NCBI GenBank assembly: GCA_029255685.2
Contig: CM055318.2
Span: forward strand, 749,001-813,000
Reading direction: 5' to 3'
Origin: Silene conica
Lineage: Eukaryota; Streptophyta; Magnoliopsida; Caryophyllales; Caryophyllaceae
DNA: 64,000 nucleotides
Numbering within the stretch: the stretch's first letter is position 1; every line of letters begins with the position of its first letter. Positions 44,651 through 56,081 of the stretch are shown here, piece after piece. A program made the position numbers and the translations under genes. The notes beneath the pieces were generated by a model. That model was not told the DNA's origin. It worked only from the letters and a program-made list of their open reading frames with translations, and made no database searches.

Positions 44651-46875
44651 CTACTCTTTCTGCCTTAATTCCTTCTGAATCATTTTCTTTCGCAAACGGA
44701 GGAAGTATCTCAAAAGAAGCCAATCCACCACGGCTTCCGGCATTGAACTTATGAGGCACCATTGCAAAGCATGAGTCCAGTACGGAACACAAAACAGCTC
44801 AAACCCAATCCATCGTTTACTCGCTTTGCTGTACTGCTCCGGTGATGGAATAAAGAAAGACGGTTTTTTTATTGACGCCATCTTCGTTGCTACCAGCAAT
44901 GGTATCTGAGAAGTCGCAAAATTATGTTCCAGGAATCTCCGAAAAACAAACAGAACTTTGATGTAACAAAATTTGAAATGATTTCAGCTTGTTACCTGAC
45001 ATTGTACATCAATTCCGTACTGCTGATACTCTACGCTTAAGCTTCTCGAGAACATTGCAACATACCTGAACATGATTAGAAACAGAAGTGCAGGACAATG
45101 TTCAGTACGAATGTAACATCTATACCCTAAACCCTAAACCCTAAACCCATCAAAACCCGAATTGATAGCCTCTCAATGACAGGCTTTATCTCCGAACAAA
45201 AAGCATTCATTCTATTGTCACTTAATCTAGATCGAGCTTCTGGTAAATGAAGTTTAATGACGTTAATTCCATCCAAATACAGATGATCTTCAGTAAAGGT
45301 TCGGACTTTGACAATATCTCCTACTACATCAAGCAAAATGCAAACTTCAATCAAAAGCCCTGAACTTCATGAGCTGACAATACAGAATTTTTTTCTGAAA
45401 TTACATGAATTACTTCCAAATTGAGCTACCCATTTGGTCCAATGATCTAAAAAATCAGCTTTTGTCAACATCTGATACTTAAATTTAAGACGGATATGCC
45501 CATTTCCGATCACAAATTGAGTTTACTTAAGTTTAAGACGGATATGCTCGTTGCTCAGTAAGCTCATATGCCCATCTCACTCAAGTAAATGATATAGCCA
45601 TCAGATTTCCTCATTTCAGTCAATTCACCTATTGGGATTTGATCTCGGAACCAATCATTCCGGATCTATGAATTAGTGTTAGAGTATAAAACCGATCTTG
45701 GAACTCTAACCTTCAGCCTATGTTTGGAGTCCCATGAACGGTTTTATACTCGTAACAATTAGTCTGCAACCCGGATTTAATACCATGGACATAACTTGAG
45801 TATCATGCATCTAAGATATACAACTAAAAACATAACAACAACCAGCAAGTGCGGTGATTTGGTATGTATGTGACCCGTCTTCAGCGGGTAATATCCGTCT
45901 TATTTCTTATCTATGAATTAGGCCCTGTTCTTTCTGGCTTAATTTCAGCTCCTTTCAATTTTGGTTGGTTGTATTTCGTTAAGTTTTATTTACGTTCAAT
46001 CAATTATTTTCAATTAATCTCTTCACAAAAGTAACTTTTAATTCAACTAAATTCACTTCACCTTAGTTCGACTCAATTTAGTTCAATTAAGCTCTACTCC
46101 AATTTATTCAATTCAGCTTGTTTCAGACGAAAAGATTAGGCCCTTAGTCTCCGACCCAGATCTAATACAACGAATATAAAAATAAATATATAACCGAGAC
46201 AGAAGAAATAGTTACCTACTGCTAAGTTAAACAAATGACTGAAACGGAAAAAATAGTTACGTACCCTTTAGTAGCAGCATACAGGGTAAAAAGAGGATAA
46301 GAAGGAACGACACAAGTCGACCCAGAACCGATATTAACAATAGCACCTTTCTTCTTCTTCAACATACCAGGAAGAACAGCTCGAGTAACCCAAGTTACAC
46401 TATTCAAATTAACATTAATCAAATCATGCATTCCTTGAAAATCAATTTCATGAAAGAATTTCGCTTTAGATGATGACGAACCAACATTATTAATCAAAAC
46501 ACCAACATCTAATCCTTCAATTTCCTCACGAATTTTTACTTCAATTTCTTCACCAATAATAATATCAGTAAAATCAATAACAATAGTCTTGATCTTAATG
46601 TTGTTATTGCATTGTTTTTGTAAAATTTCATTTGAAGTCGCTTCGAGTTTTGACGGGTTTCTACCGATTAAGATTAAGTTAAGACCGTCTGAAGCGAGAT
46701 CAAAAGCGAGTGCTTTTCCAATGCCATCAGTGCAACCAGTGATTAGAGCCCATGAACCGTAGTTGGTTAGTTTTTTTGGTGATCTAATGAACATTGACCA
46801 AACCCATTTTGTAAATTTTAAGATTTGTTTTGTAAATGAGAGGAATCCGATTATGCAAATTGTTAGTATTAGCAT
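44651..46875 (-). CDS. Very-long-chain 3-oxoacyl-CoA reductase (KCR-like SDR)
   Basis: Exons on the minus strand: 46875-46265, 45065-44996 and 44905-44651, giving 311 aa. The N-terminus is a membrane segment (MLILTICIIGFLSF). The SDR domain follows: TGCTDGIG at 46-53 for NADPH, NNVG at 129-132, a catalytic Ser in NIGSGS (182-186), and YAATK with Y199/K203. Exon 2 gives SVEYQQYGIDVQCQ, typical of the KCR/17beta-HSD12 branch. The C-terminus is basic and ends RQKE, like an ER-retention tail. KCR performs the first reduction of very-long-chain fatty acid elongation at the ER, feeding waxes and sphingolipids. Intron 1 contains a foreign coding-like fragment and a MITE. Confidence 0.9.
45105..45360 (-). 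pseudogene. Orphan coding-like fragment with telomere-like repeat in KCR intron 1
   Basis: The minus-strand frame reads through about 60 codons (LDVVGDIVKVRTF, then LYLDGINVIKLHLPE and SEIKPVIERLSIRVL). A second copy at about 7183-7430 keeps the same frame. Their differences are scattered but leave the frame open. At 45125-45149 lie three CCCTAAA units at the end of the block. I do not recognise the protein. It is probably a captured exon of a gene outside the window. Confidence 0.55.
45921..46143 (+). mobile_element. 220-bp-family MITE in KCR intron 1
   Basis: It runs from GGCCCTGTTCTTTCTGGC to CGAAAAGATTAGGCCC with TTA duplicated on both sides (45918-45920, 46144-46146). This is the clearest target duplication of the family and supports assignment to Tourist/PIF-Harbinger. 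Confidence 0.85.
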
Positions 46876-47078
46876 ACTGATGGTGGTTGTTGATTTATTG
46901 GGGTTGAATGTTTGGAGTAATCGCCTGTCTATATAAATACACGAAATGACGGATTCGGGTTTTAGACGGGTATATCGGTCATAAGCTTAACACGGTCAAG
47001 TAGTAGAAATTAATGAAAAGTAGAATGACTATGTGATTGGTGATTGGTGTTTGTTGGTATTGATTGAATGAGTACAAG

Positions 47079-47566
47079 TAGGGTGGTAAGTCATTTGAGC
47101 CGGTTTAAAGAGCCCTCGAAATCAGTTCGGTAAAATCTCGGCTCGTAATTTGTCAAAACTAATTCTGAGCCGATTTCGAGCCTAGGCGGTTCAAATCCGA
47201 GCTCTACTAAACTCGGAATCGGAAGTTCGTTAAGGCTCATTTTATACAGTATTTAGTTATTTTGTCATTTTGTAATTGTTTTGTTTCTAATAAAATGTCA
47301 TTTAAGCATTTATAATCAAATGTTTCTTATATTTGCATTTTTCTTAAAATATATTTATTTTTAATTTGATTTAATAGTTCAATAATGTACAGAAAATAAA
47401 GATTTAACTGAATTCGAATAGAGTTTGACCCTAATCTGAGCTGATTCCAAGCTTTGACTTTTTAAGCTCGGATAATTCCGGGCCGATTCTGAACTCAAGC
47501 TCAAGTTTTAAAGCCGATTCCAAGCCCACCCGAGCTCGAGCTCAAATCGACTCGGTTAAACTCCTA
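47079..47566. mobile_element. hAT-type MITE upstream of KCR
   Basis: The 8-bp direct repeat AGTACAAG lies at 47071-47078 and 47567-47574. The ends TAGGGTGG / CTCCTA are short inverted repeats. The interior is rich in GAGCCGATTC/GAGCTCGAG motifs. Confidence 0.7.
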
Positions 47567-47879
47567 AGTACAAGTATACTTATTTAAGACCGTTTTAAGT
47601 AAACTTATCGAAAAACGGGATCTTTAAGTAATCACTTTTACACAATAATAGAATTGTATTTGAATCCGCTTGACAATTATATTAATGTAAAACCATCCTA
47701 TACAAAGCTAGCTCAATTTACGAAATTCAGGCAATATTATTATAGGGTGACGATTCTTGAAAAAAAGTAGGAATGGCGTCTCTGTCTTACCTTTTGCTTC
47801 TGCTTACGAAATGGTTAGCATGGGACTTCATTGGTGCTGAATTGCTGATGGTCTTAGACCTCAGGAGCATACTCGAATG

Positions 47880-48105
47880 ACGGGAGGATTCGAGCCCTTT
47901 TTCTTGGTCGCAAAGTAGTTCAGCATCCGGCAAGCGCAGGAACTGAGTCACCGTGTAAGCGTAGTTTTTGATGACACGGAAACTGGGATGCTGTTCAGTC
48001 TTCTACTTCTCTGCTGAGCCTGTTTCTTCAGCATCGACGATGCATAATGCAGAAAAGACCGATAATAGATGTAAAACCGAAAACAGTGTAGCAAACTGGT
48101 TTCGA
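47880..48105 (+). pseudogene. Decayed copy of the CCDC130 last exon and 3' UTR
   Basis: It matches 39318-39500 and part of 39640-39690. Shared stretches include AGCATCCGGCAAGCGCAGGA, GATGCTGTTC and CTGCTGAGCCTGTTTSTTCA. The stop region is changed (AACTGAG versus CCTGAG). No upstream exon is present, so it is not expressed as a splicing factor. It may form the 3' flank of the ubiquitin-like gene. Confidence 0.8.
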
Positions 48106-48359
48106 GATTTCCTATATACAATTAGAGGGGGCATCGGTTCCAAAGATTATAATTTACATTTATAATCGGCTTGAACCTCAAAATGGAAAAGTTAAACAAA
48201 ATACACGATTTTATAATTTTCAAAACGCTAGGATGGAAAAAACTCGAAAAGTTACAACAAAGAGACCCGTATGCATGTAGACTAGTTGTTGATATGAGTA
48301 AAATTACATAAGCTAGCACCAAGAAGATGCTGGACCATGGAAGATCGAAATAGGGTGTG

Positions 48360-51300
48360 CTAGGGCTTGACATTTACTTCAATCAGATCATCGTCTTCCA
48401 TTCCAAGGCTTGTAGGAGTAGACTGTGGATCGATTTTATCCCCATCGAAAGAAAACACCAGCTTCTCTAGACCTATCTTCATCTTCTCAGCATACTTTTT
48501 GAAAAACTGATCAAATTTGTCATCCTGTTACGAGGGGAAAATATGTAAATTCAGGAAATATAGCATGCTGCAAAGGCGAGAAAACAAGAAATACACGGAG
48601 AAATGACGTAGTGACATGGTGAAGACATTATTCATTGGAGATATGAAAAGACGAAGTACAATTAGACACAGCAGTTTATGTTTACTTGTGGATTGTCAGT
48701 GATAGATGAACCATCTCAACCAAAACCTTAAGGTGATGGTTGAGACCGAACTATTTTTAATATTCCTAATACGCTCCCTCACTCAAATGCCCGTTGGGCT
48801 TGAAGAGTGGTTAGTTTGCACAGGCTCCCCCATACCGTGTGCTGGGTTTCCAGTTCGTGTTTTTTTGAGGGGTTTTGAGGTTGCCAGGATTCGAACCCGT
48901 GACCTTCGGTCACACCGGCTCTGATATTCCTAATAGTCGCAATTCAACATGAATGCGAGCAAGCTAGGGAGCCGCACACTCGTTGTCCACCACACCAAAC
49001 ATGCCTAGAAAGATACACAACTATAGGCCGGGAGGGACCGAAATGGGATTCTTGAAAAGTTTTGGTGTGAATAGAGAAAGTAATAGCATCATAATTTGGT
49101 GGATTGTCATTTTCTTATAATTGTTTCTCATATTTCTGTCTTGAGAGGCCAAATTTCATCCCCAAACTTGCTTATGCGAGGTTGATCTCGAGGCCTCATA
49201 AACTTTTCTATTCAGAAATAAATCGGTAAGTAATAACTTGTATAGTTCAGCCAACCTAACTTGCGATTCTCTAGTTGAGCCAGCGATGATGATTGCTAAC
49301 AGAAAGTAGGAAAAAAAAATGAGAGAAAAACATACTGCATATACTCGATATTGCTTGGTTTCAGCCTTGTTTTGGATGGATATGACTATTTTGGGTCTAT
49401 CAGCTGCGGGCTTCGCTGATTCATCAGCGGTTTCTAGAGTCGTTTGTTCTACTCCGGAGTCCGAGGAGATTGCAGCTGATCTTTTGGCAGCTTCATCCAC
49501 AGCTCGTAACGTATTTTCAGCAGACTGGACTATTGATACTAATTCCTGTTTTTTCATTCTGTAAAGCCAGGTAATACCAAGTAAGCACAAGTTACTGAAT
49601 TCTAAACTACTTTTAAGGGGTAAAATTTGATAGCTAAGAATCTGAAAAATGCTTGCGAATGTGGAATGGCTAACACACGATAGGGTCAACCCGTACTCAA
49701 ACCATAGTTAGGCTCTGTTCTTTCTGGCTTAATTTCAGCCCCTTTCAATTTTGGGTGGTTGTATTCCGTTGACTTTTATTTACGTTCAATTAATTATTAA
49801 TCTCTTCAAAAAAGTTAACTTTTAATTCAACTAAATTCACTCCACCTCAGTTCCACTCAATTTAGTTCAATTAAGCTCTACTCCAATTTATTCAATTCAG
49901 CTCGTTTCAGCCGAAAAGAACAGGACCTAACTAGTAAGTATCTATCCCCACCCCCCGTCTTCCTTGTCGTCTCCGCTCTCCAGAAATACTACTATAATAC
50001 AATTGTAATAGTCGCTAGTTACAGACCTAAACATTGGGAAGATCTTTCACCACTAACTAGTAATCTTTAAGAACCGAGAAAACATGTCCTATGGGCTATG
50101 AGGTACCATCACTAGTATCATTCTAACTTTGAAATCCAACGGCAGAAAATGAACGCATTTTGAAGCAAATTAGGATAATCTGGTCCAGTGGCGGATCTTG
50201 AAGCATATAATAGACAAGGATAAGGTTTGAACTTTGAACCCACAGCCAAAGGTCAATCACTAACCTAAGGAGGCCACTTGTCGCTAAAATTCATCAATCT
50301 GACCGCTACAGTGATACAATTAATTTATTTTTCAAACAACAGACCTAAACATTTAACCTTCCAGTTCGACTGAATGTTTCATCGTACTTCATAGTTCATA
50401 CTACATAGTAACAAGCAGAAAGTTAGCTTAAATAACATATCAAACTATAAAAACTTACACTCTTGTGAGTGGATAAATAAACAAGCACACTGGCAGATCA
50501 GCGGAAAAAAAGCTAATCAACACTAAAGATAGCACGTATTTCAAACTAATCTAAATAGAGGTAGAGGATAAAAAGTCATCTTACACTAGAAAGCTCAAGA
50601 GTCGCCTATCCCATCAAGAAAATTTAAAGCTTTATTTAAGTTGGATAAGAGCTAGAAACCACCGAATACTAGGGCAGCGTTTGTTTCCTTCGTGAAAACA
50701 ACATGTCTCATTTTTTCTACTTGAGAAAAGAACAAGGGGAGAAATGGGAATAATAACCATCGTTCCGTTAAGAATGAAGATAGGGTCAAAAGACTTTGAA
50801 CAGGAGGAAACGAAAAAGTCCTACTGCAACAAAGCAAAGCAGATTCTATTTATTGTGAGTGTGTTACAAAGAAAGACTCCTCTCCTCATACTCCTTGCTC
50901 TCAACCTATACGACAGTCGACACCTCTGATCCCAACTTCAAGTCCGTCTTCCTGGAAAGATCATACAGTATGATTCCCCAACCTAATGAAGCCTAACATG
51001 AACACACTTAACAGAACCAAATTGTCTCATAGCTCACATCTACAGTTCTACCTAGCATGGCCGCTAAAACTCATATACCTACAAAAATAAATAACAGCAT
51101 CAAACCCCAAATACAGCCGAAGTTTTACTCTCTTTAATGTGTGTTACTGGTTTCCCCGCTAAAGTAGGGACTCGTGTCACCGTTTGGAAGTAGCATGATT
51201 AATAAATATTCTTCATGATGATTAACTAGAACAACTAGTTACGCAGTCTGGACTCTGGGGAGATAGCCAAATACCAATGTTAATACTCGTATATAAGAAG

Positions 51301-52103
51301 AATTGCAGACTTGCTGTCTATGATACGCCCTCTTCATATCACATCGTTTCAGTACTTCATCGATAAGCAAGAGGATTTCATAAAAATAGTCGAGTCTGAT
51401 AATTGAAAACGCATCCAACAAAGACGGGAAACACGATTCCAGATAGAACACTCAAATTTCAATTAAATCAGCAAAAGAACAGCCAAAATACAAGCAAATT
51501 AATCACCTCAACTCTTTAATAGCAGAATCCTCCTCTCGTCTAACAGAAGCTACATTTTTCGGAGGCGGCGGTAACCAATCCTCTTCATCATCATCCAAAT
51601 CCACACAAACTACTGGTTTATCTGTTTTCCCATCTTCATCATCATCTACCTTCTTACCATCCTAATTACCAAAATCAAAACATACCCATCAAAGAAAATC
51701 CTCAAAAAAACAAAACCCTATAATCAAAATCAAAATTTCACTAAAACAAATCAAACCCACAAAAATTCAACAGATTAAAATTGAAAATTTTACATCTTTA
51801 CTGTATTTTCTTCGCTTGGGAATATATGCAGGTGAGGAATCTGAATCGTCTGCACACAAAAAAAACACCAAATCTAAGAGAATAAACACAAATTAATAAT
51901 CAAATTAGAGAGAATTGAAAAGGGTAAACCTTCAAGAGTGATGAAATTAACGGGTTGAACACGATGGTAATCGAAAAGTGGCTCAAGTTCTTCATTAAAA
52001 TCAGCCTTCAAAAAAATTGGGTTTTGTAATTAGGATTCAATTAATCAGAAATTAATTGGAAAATTGAAAGTTGGAATTAAATAAAAAGAGAAGTACTCAC
52101 CAT
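48360..52103 (-). CDS. Nuclear-type protein with C-terminal ubiquitin/SUMO-like domain
   Basis: Six coding exons on the minus strand: 52103-52101 (the ATG alone), 52005-51930, 51849-51794, 51661-51507, 49558-49336 and 48524-48360, giving 225 aa in phase. The N-terminal half is acidic with a basic patch (PKRRKYSKD) and DDDEEDWLPPPPKN. The middle is a helical stretch (MKKQELVSIVQSAENTLRAV) and the last roughly 80 residues are a Rad60-SLD/SUMO-like fold (KIVISIQNK, FDQFFKKYAEK, LVFSFDGDKI, SLGMEDDDLIEV). It resembles Arabidopsis At1g68185 and animal NIP45. A role in SUMO-linked regulation is inference. It lies on the same side of KCR and the B-box gene as expected if local order is old. Confidence 0.88.
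48700..48926 (-). repeat. Dispersed repeat with tRNA-like B box (SINE/TRIM-like), copy 2
   Basis: In intron 5 of the ubiquitin-like gene. It shares long identical runs with 4665-4885 (AATGCCCGTTGGGCTTGAAG, GATTCGAACCCGTGACCTTC). The minus strand contains GGTTCGAATCC. Confidence 0.65.
49711..49927 (+). mobile_element. 220-bp-family MITE in intron 4 of the ubiquitin-like gene
   Basis: GGCTCTGTTCTTTCTGGC at the left and CCGAAAAGAACAGGACC at the right. The flanks are TTA and TAA. Confidence 0.8.
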
Positions 52104-52149
52104 TGTTGAGTGTTGGTGGTGGTTTTTGAAGTGTGGCGCCCAAACTTGA

Positions 52150-53560
52150 AAAATACGCTCTCTCTATGCAAGAACACTACGATTTCTTTGTTTTTTGATA
52201 AAAAAATTTATAAGTTTAAAAAGATGATTTATCTTTGATTTGAGAAGAGTATATATATTTAATAGTAAGTATTTCTTTACATAAGTATAGATTTTAAATT
52301 GCTTTTTGTGGGTAAGACCGTTTCGTAGAAAGATATCGGATTTTTACGGTTATGGATTTAGAGATTTAAAAACGGTATCTAATTTGCTTTATCTTTTGAT
52401 AATTTTATGGATTGAAGATTTTAATGTTTGGTTGAAATCGGTTCAGTTCAGATCTGGTCCTAAGTTGAATTCAATTTTCTTTTAGATCAATTCAGTTAAA
52501 GTACTAATTCAGTGCCAATTGGGTGAGCTAAAATCAATTCAAGTCCTAATTCAGCTTAGTTTAGTTTGAATCTTAATCCAGTTCGGACATAGAGAATGAC
52601 TAATGTCTTAAAGACAATCGGTCGTTAGACTAATCTAGCCGTAGACTGTGATCGGTATTAATTTATCGGCTAACAACACGATTGTTTACCAACTCGTTTT
52701 ACTCAAAATTTCGACCCTGTTTGACAAACAACATAAGCAGATTCATAATAGCAGATAACGTTAGCATAATACAATTAGTAGATTTTAATAACAGGTTTGA
52801 CTATTAAATTAAATTAGCATATTAAAAAAGATATAACGGTTTCAAGTATAAATTGAATATGTTAATACATTATGCTTATATTAGCAACCATATATAGGAA
52901 TAGTAAATTTCGACCAATATGCTATCAAATATGTTGTTTACCAAGCACAAGAAAATAGCATATTAATTGGTCAACCTACTAATCATGCCAAAATCTGCTA
53001 ATTTCTTTCAATATGCAATTTACCAAACAACGCCTTCTAACTTAATTGGAATACAATAAGAGAGAAACATAGAAAGCCAATGTCACAGCATAAAAAGGAG
53101 GCATGCCAATGTCTGCCGGGCTTCAAGACAAGCGGTTCAGCAACGACGAGAATTTGGAGAGGACGACAACAGCTCGACAAGAGACATATAGACAATTTGC
53201 CAATCCAGACTCGATTGCTATGCAAATCTCCAAGCTGACCGACATGTCTACACGACTTCCGACCCACAACTCCGCGACAAGCATTGCATAACAGTGCAAC
53301 AAAGTTAACAATACCTTATACCGAACTGTCAAAAAACACGAGGCTTATCGTTGCTGCGTGGACGTGTGAGTCGTACAAAGTTACAATATAACATTGATAT
53401 TATTATTGCCAAAAACCATCACCGGAAAGACCGGCTTTACTGGCTCACTATAGCTGAATGATCGCAAATCTATGCAAGACCATACATTTATACATACATG
53501 ATTACATTAAACTGAAAAATCTATGCTACCGGCTAAATTACAAGGCTCATACAAAAACAT
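52150..53560. other. Upstream of the ubiquitin-like gene
   Basis: It contains a Tourist-like MITE (about 52713-53035). A plus-strand frame 53103-53291 (MSAGLQDKRFSNDENLERT...) is GC-richer than its surroundings but has no recognised domain. No gene is claimed. Confidence 0.4.
52713..53035. mobile_element. Tourist-like MITE, copy 2 (inverted relative to 8124-8509)
   Basis: It starts ACCCTGTTTGACAAACAACA and ends TTTACCAAACAACGCC. The interior shares TAATAACAGGTTTGACTATT and AGCATATTAATTGGTCAACC with the inverse of copy 1. Confidence 0.65.
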
Positions 53561-53713
53561 CTAAACGTCGTTGAACAACGACGTCTTCATGCCAACATTA
53601 GTGTTGAACTGTCGACTGTCGACTCGTGGTTTAAGCCAACGGAACATGAGAGCAGTATAAGCTTCCTGCAAAACTGCAAATGCTGTTATGTCAGCTCTAA
53701 CAATCTCAGCCAC
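53561..53713 (-). CDS. Candidate terminal exon of an unidentified gene
   Basis: After an acceptor-like CCTAGCAG at 53714-53721, the minus strand is open for 50 codons to TAG (VAEIVRADITAF, ALMFRWLKPRVDS, VGMKTSLFNDV). Composition looks like coding sequence, and a stop lies just before the acceptor, as expected for an exon. I could not identify upstream exons between here and 56080, nor the family. It could be chance or a 3' UTR exon of the small gene at 56082-56225. Confidence 0.3.
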   Translation of the reverse strand: MAEIVRADITAFAVLQEAYTALMFRWLKPRVDSRQFNTNVGMKTSLFNDV

Positions 53714-54020
53714 CTGCTAGGATTTAAACAGACACAGAGAGCCATGAAATCAAATACTACGACTGTGCTTGGTCGTCGTGTTGTCAGTACCAAAAGTCAT
53801 GATATTAAATGTCGGTTTGAGAATTGAACAAGACAACCTCGATCATTGTGTGCGGAAAGAGTACAAAACAAAGCATAAATATACCACCAGTCTAGAATCT
53901 CAACCAAGAAGTTTGTAATCCTTGTAGATGCAGAAAATGCAAGTTATCAATAAGATGAGACCAGATTTAAGGTCGACACTCAAAACTCTAGGCATAAACA
54001 AACAGATCGAACAGCTTTAA

Positions 54021-54212
54021 AAAAAAAAGGCTGCCCGGTGCACGATGGCATCCTCGCTAGGCGAGGGCCGGGGGAAGGTCCCCACCACAAGGGTGTGTAA
54101 TGGGAAAAGCCTTCCCTTGCCATTTTTTTGGCAAGAGGCCGCTCCCAGGGCTTGAACCCGTGAGGTCAAGGACACAAAGCAACACCTTAACCTGTGCGCC
54201 AAGGCTCCCCTT
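54021..54212 (-). mobile_element. Au SINE
   Basis: On the minus strand it starts GGGGAGCCTTGGCGCACAGG (A-box region), has CACGGGTTCAAGCC (B box), continues with GCGGCCTCTTGCC and CACCCTTGTGGTGGGGACC, and ends GTGCACCGGGCAGCC plus a short A/T tail. These are diagnostic of the plant Au SINE family. Flanking 18-bp target duplications (54003-54020, 54213-54230) read CAGATCGAACAGCTTTAA and CAGATAGAAGGGCTTTAA, 15 of 18 identical. Confidence 0.9.
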
Positions 54213-54393
54213 CAGATAGAAGGGCTTTAATCGGATAAAATACACTAATAAAGTACACTCGCCGCTTCTAATTAGTTACTAACTATATGAGATGGACCGT
54301 CAATCCCCACGGCAAAACCCATTAAAGGGTTACCTCCAAATTACAACCTCAATCCTACAATACTTTCAGAAGTAAAAATAACCTCTCAGAAGC

Positions 54394-54578
54394 TATGTTA
54401 CTCGACTCTTCAAATTTCCTCGCGTACCCGTGTCCGAGACTGGACACTCGGACATGGGTATTACACATGGACACCTCATTTTAGACCAAAATGTGCATAT
54501 TTTTCAATAAAATAGCCAAGTCCGACACTTGGACACATACACGTGTCGGGTACTTCTAAACGAGTCTGAGTAACATAG
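54394..54578. mobile_element. Mutator-like MITE, copy 2
   Basis: The 9-bp direct repeat CTCAGAAGC lies at 54385-54393 and 54579-54587. The ends TATGTTACTCGACTC / GAGTCTGAGTAACATAG are inverted repeats. Interior as in 38783-38968 but inverted. Confidence 0.85.
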
Positions 54579-54587
54579 CTCAGAAGC

Positions 54588-56040
54588 ACAATCAGTAAAT
54601 GTTCTTTCAATATGTAGTCAGCACCTCTATATAAATACCCGAAATCATTAGAGATGAACAGCATCAAATGCCTCAAACCCCAAAAACCCGCTTGCATTCT
54701 TCTTCACCCATGCTCGTTTGTTTGACTGTTGATATTGGATTTCAATAGTAATTTCAGTCCTTTATGAAATCATCAATTACATTCATCCTGGAGGTTCCTA
54801 ACATCATCACATTATCACATACACAACTCCCATAACCTGTTGTCTCATGCAAAAGAATCATCCTCTACTTTCCCATACATGTACTTCTCCCATACTTAGC
54901 ACATGAAGTACACTCCATTAATGCATCATCTAGATACATTCGGGGTTCAGGGTATCCACCATCAACAAGACGACAAAATGGTTAATCCCCTAGGCCCTAG
55001 GGATTGTGTCTGAAGAGGTAAACGACTCGCCAAACATGTCTGCAAGACTGCAACATCCCCCATTAATGGGGATCGAAATTTCACCTCATTATTAAGGGAT
55101 GAAGGATGAGGGGAGCAATCACTACATCAAACTCACTTGTTTTATCCAAACACATTTGAACAATACAATCCAAGAGAATTCAAAGCTTATCAAGTTATCA
55201 CGAATACGGGATTTCGACAAGCATTTCAAACCTAACAATTACAGCTTGAAAAGGCATCATTGATGCTAAATTGTTCAGATTACTGTTAACATTAATTTAT
55301 AGTAATGCAAATCTAATGATACTATCAAAATGTAGGTTAACACATCATTAACTCCATCTGAAAACACCAAAGATCCAAACTTTATCAAGCTTGTGACCGT
55401 CGCCCGTATGAATTTGTGAAAATCTCAGCAAGTCTTGCTTGTGACGGTTACAGACCCTTTCTTTTTCAAAATTATTTAAATCGGTTGTGAGATGTCACCC
55501 AGGTAGCACCAAAACGGACAAGAACACGGCAAGTCATGAAATTTCATGACATGGGACACTGTATTTAAATATAATAAAATATATTTTTTATAATTATAAA
55601 TAACGTATAATTTTAATTATAATGTATTTGAAGTCAATCTAAATAAGTAAAAGGTACAATTCGACCTTTGTTATAAATAATTCTCATTTTTCAACCAAAC
55701 TCATCCTCTAATCGATTTTTTTAAAATTTTATTCCTCGTTTAAACTATAATATATTTAGTTATATGTCGAACGAGTGTCGGGTGACCGAGTGTCGACTGA
55801 TTAAGAGAATTGTCAGTGCTACCTAGGATGTAGCAAGCTTGTTTATGAATTTGCGAAAAATTAATCAAATTTGAATGAAAGCCAGTAAGCCACCAACAAT
55901 TGCAAAACACAATCACAAATCAATTAACAACGATCCAAACGCCAAATTTCCAAACAGTAAACAATAATCAAACACAAACAATTCCAAATTATAACAACAA
56001 AATGAATTAAATTGCAGAATTATAATAATGGGTAATAATA
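54588..56040. other. Intergenic or long 3' intron between the 53.5-kb exon and the small gene
   Basis: Mostly unremarkable sequence plus one hAT-type MITE (55499-55826). No additional coding exon could be supported. Confidence 0.35.
55499..55826. mobile_element. hAT-type MITE (AGGTAGCAC family)
   Basis: The ends CCAGGTAGCAC / GTGCTACCTAG are inverted repeats. The 8-bp flanks GATGTCAC and GATGTAGC (55491-55498, 55827-55834) match at six positions. Same family as 42648-42964. Confidence 0.8.
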
Positions 56041-56081
56041 TTATACCAAGATCTGAAAAGGGCATTGATCAAAATCAAAAC

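Noticed and set aside
45125-45149. Three CCCTAAA units as a possible telomere junction
   Set aside because: Too short; an interstitial fragment at a duplication boundary, not a chromosome end.
53103-53291. 62-aa plus-strand frame MPMSAGLQDKRF...
   Set aside because: Unusual composition but no recognisable domain, splice context or second copy in the window; left as unassigned.
54017-54245. Two minus-strand frames of about 60 aa
   Set aside because: Both read the Au SINE, which is non-coding RNA-derived.
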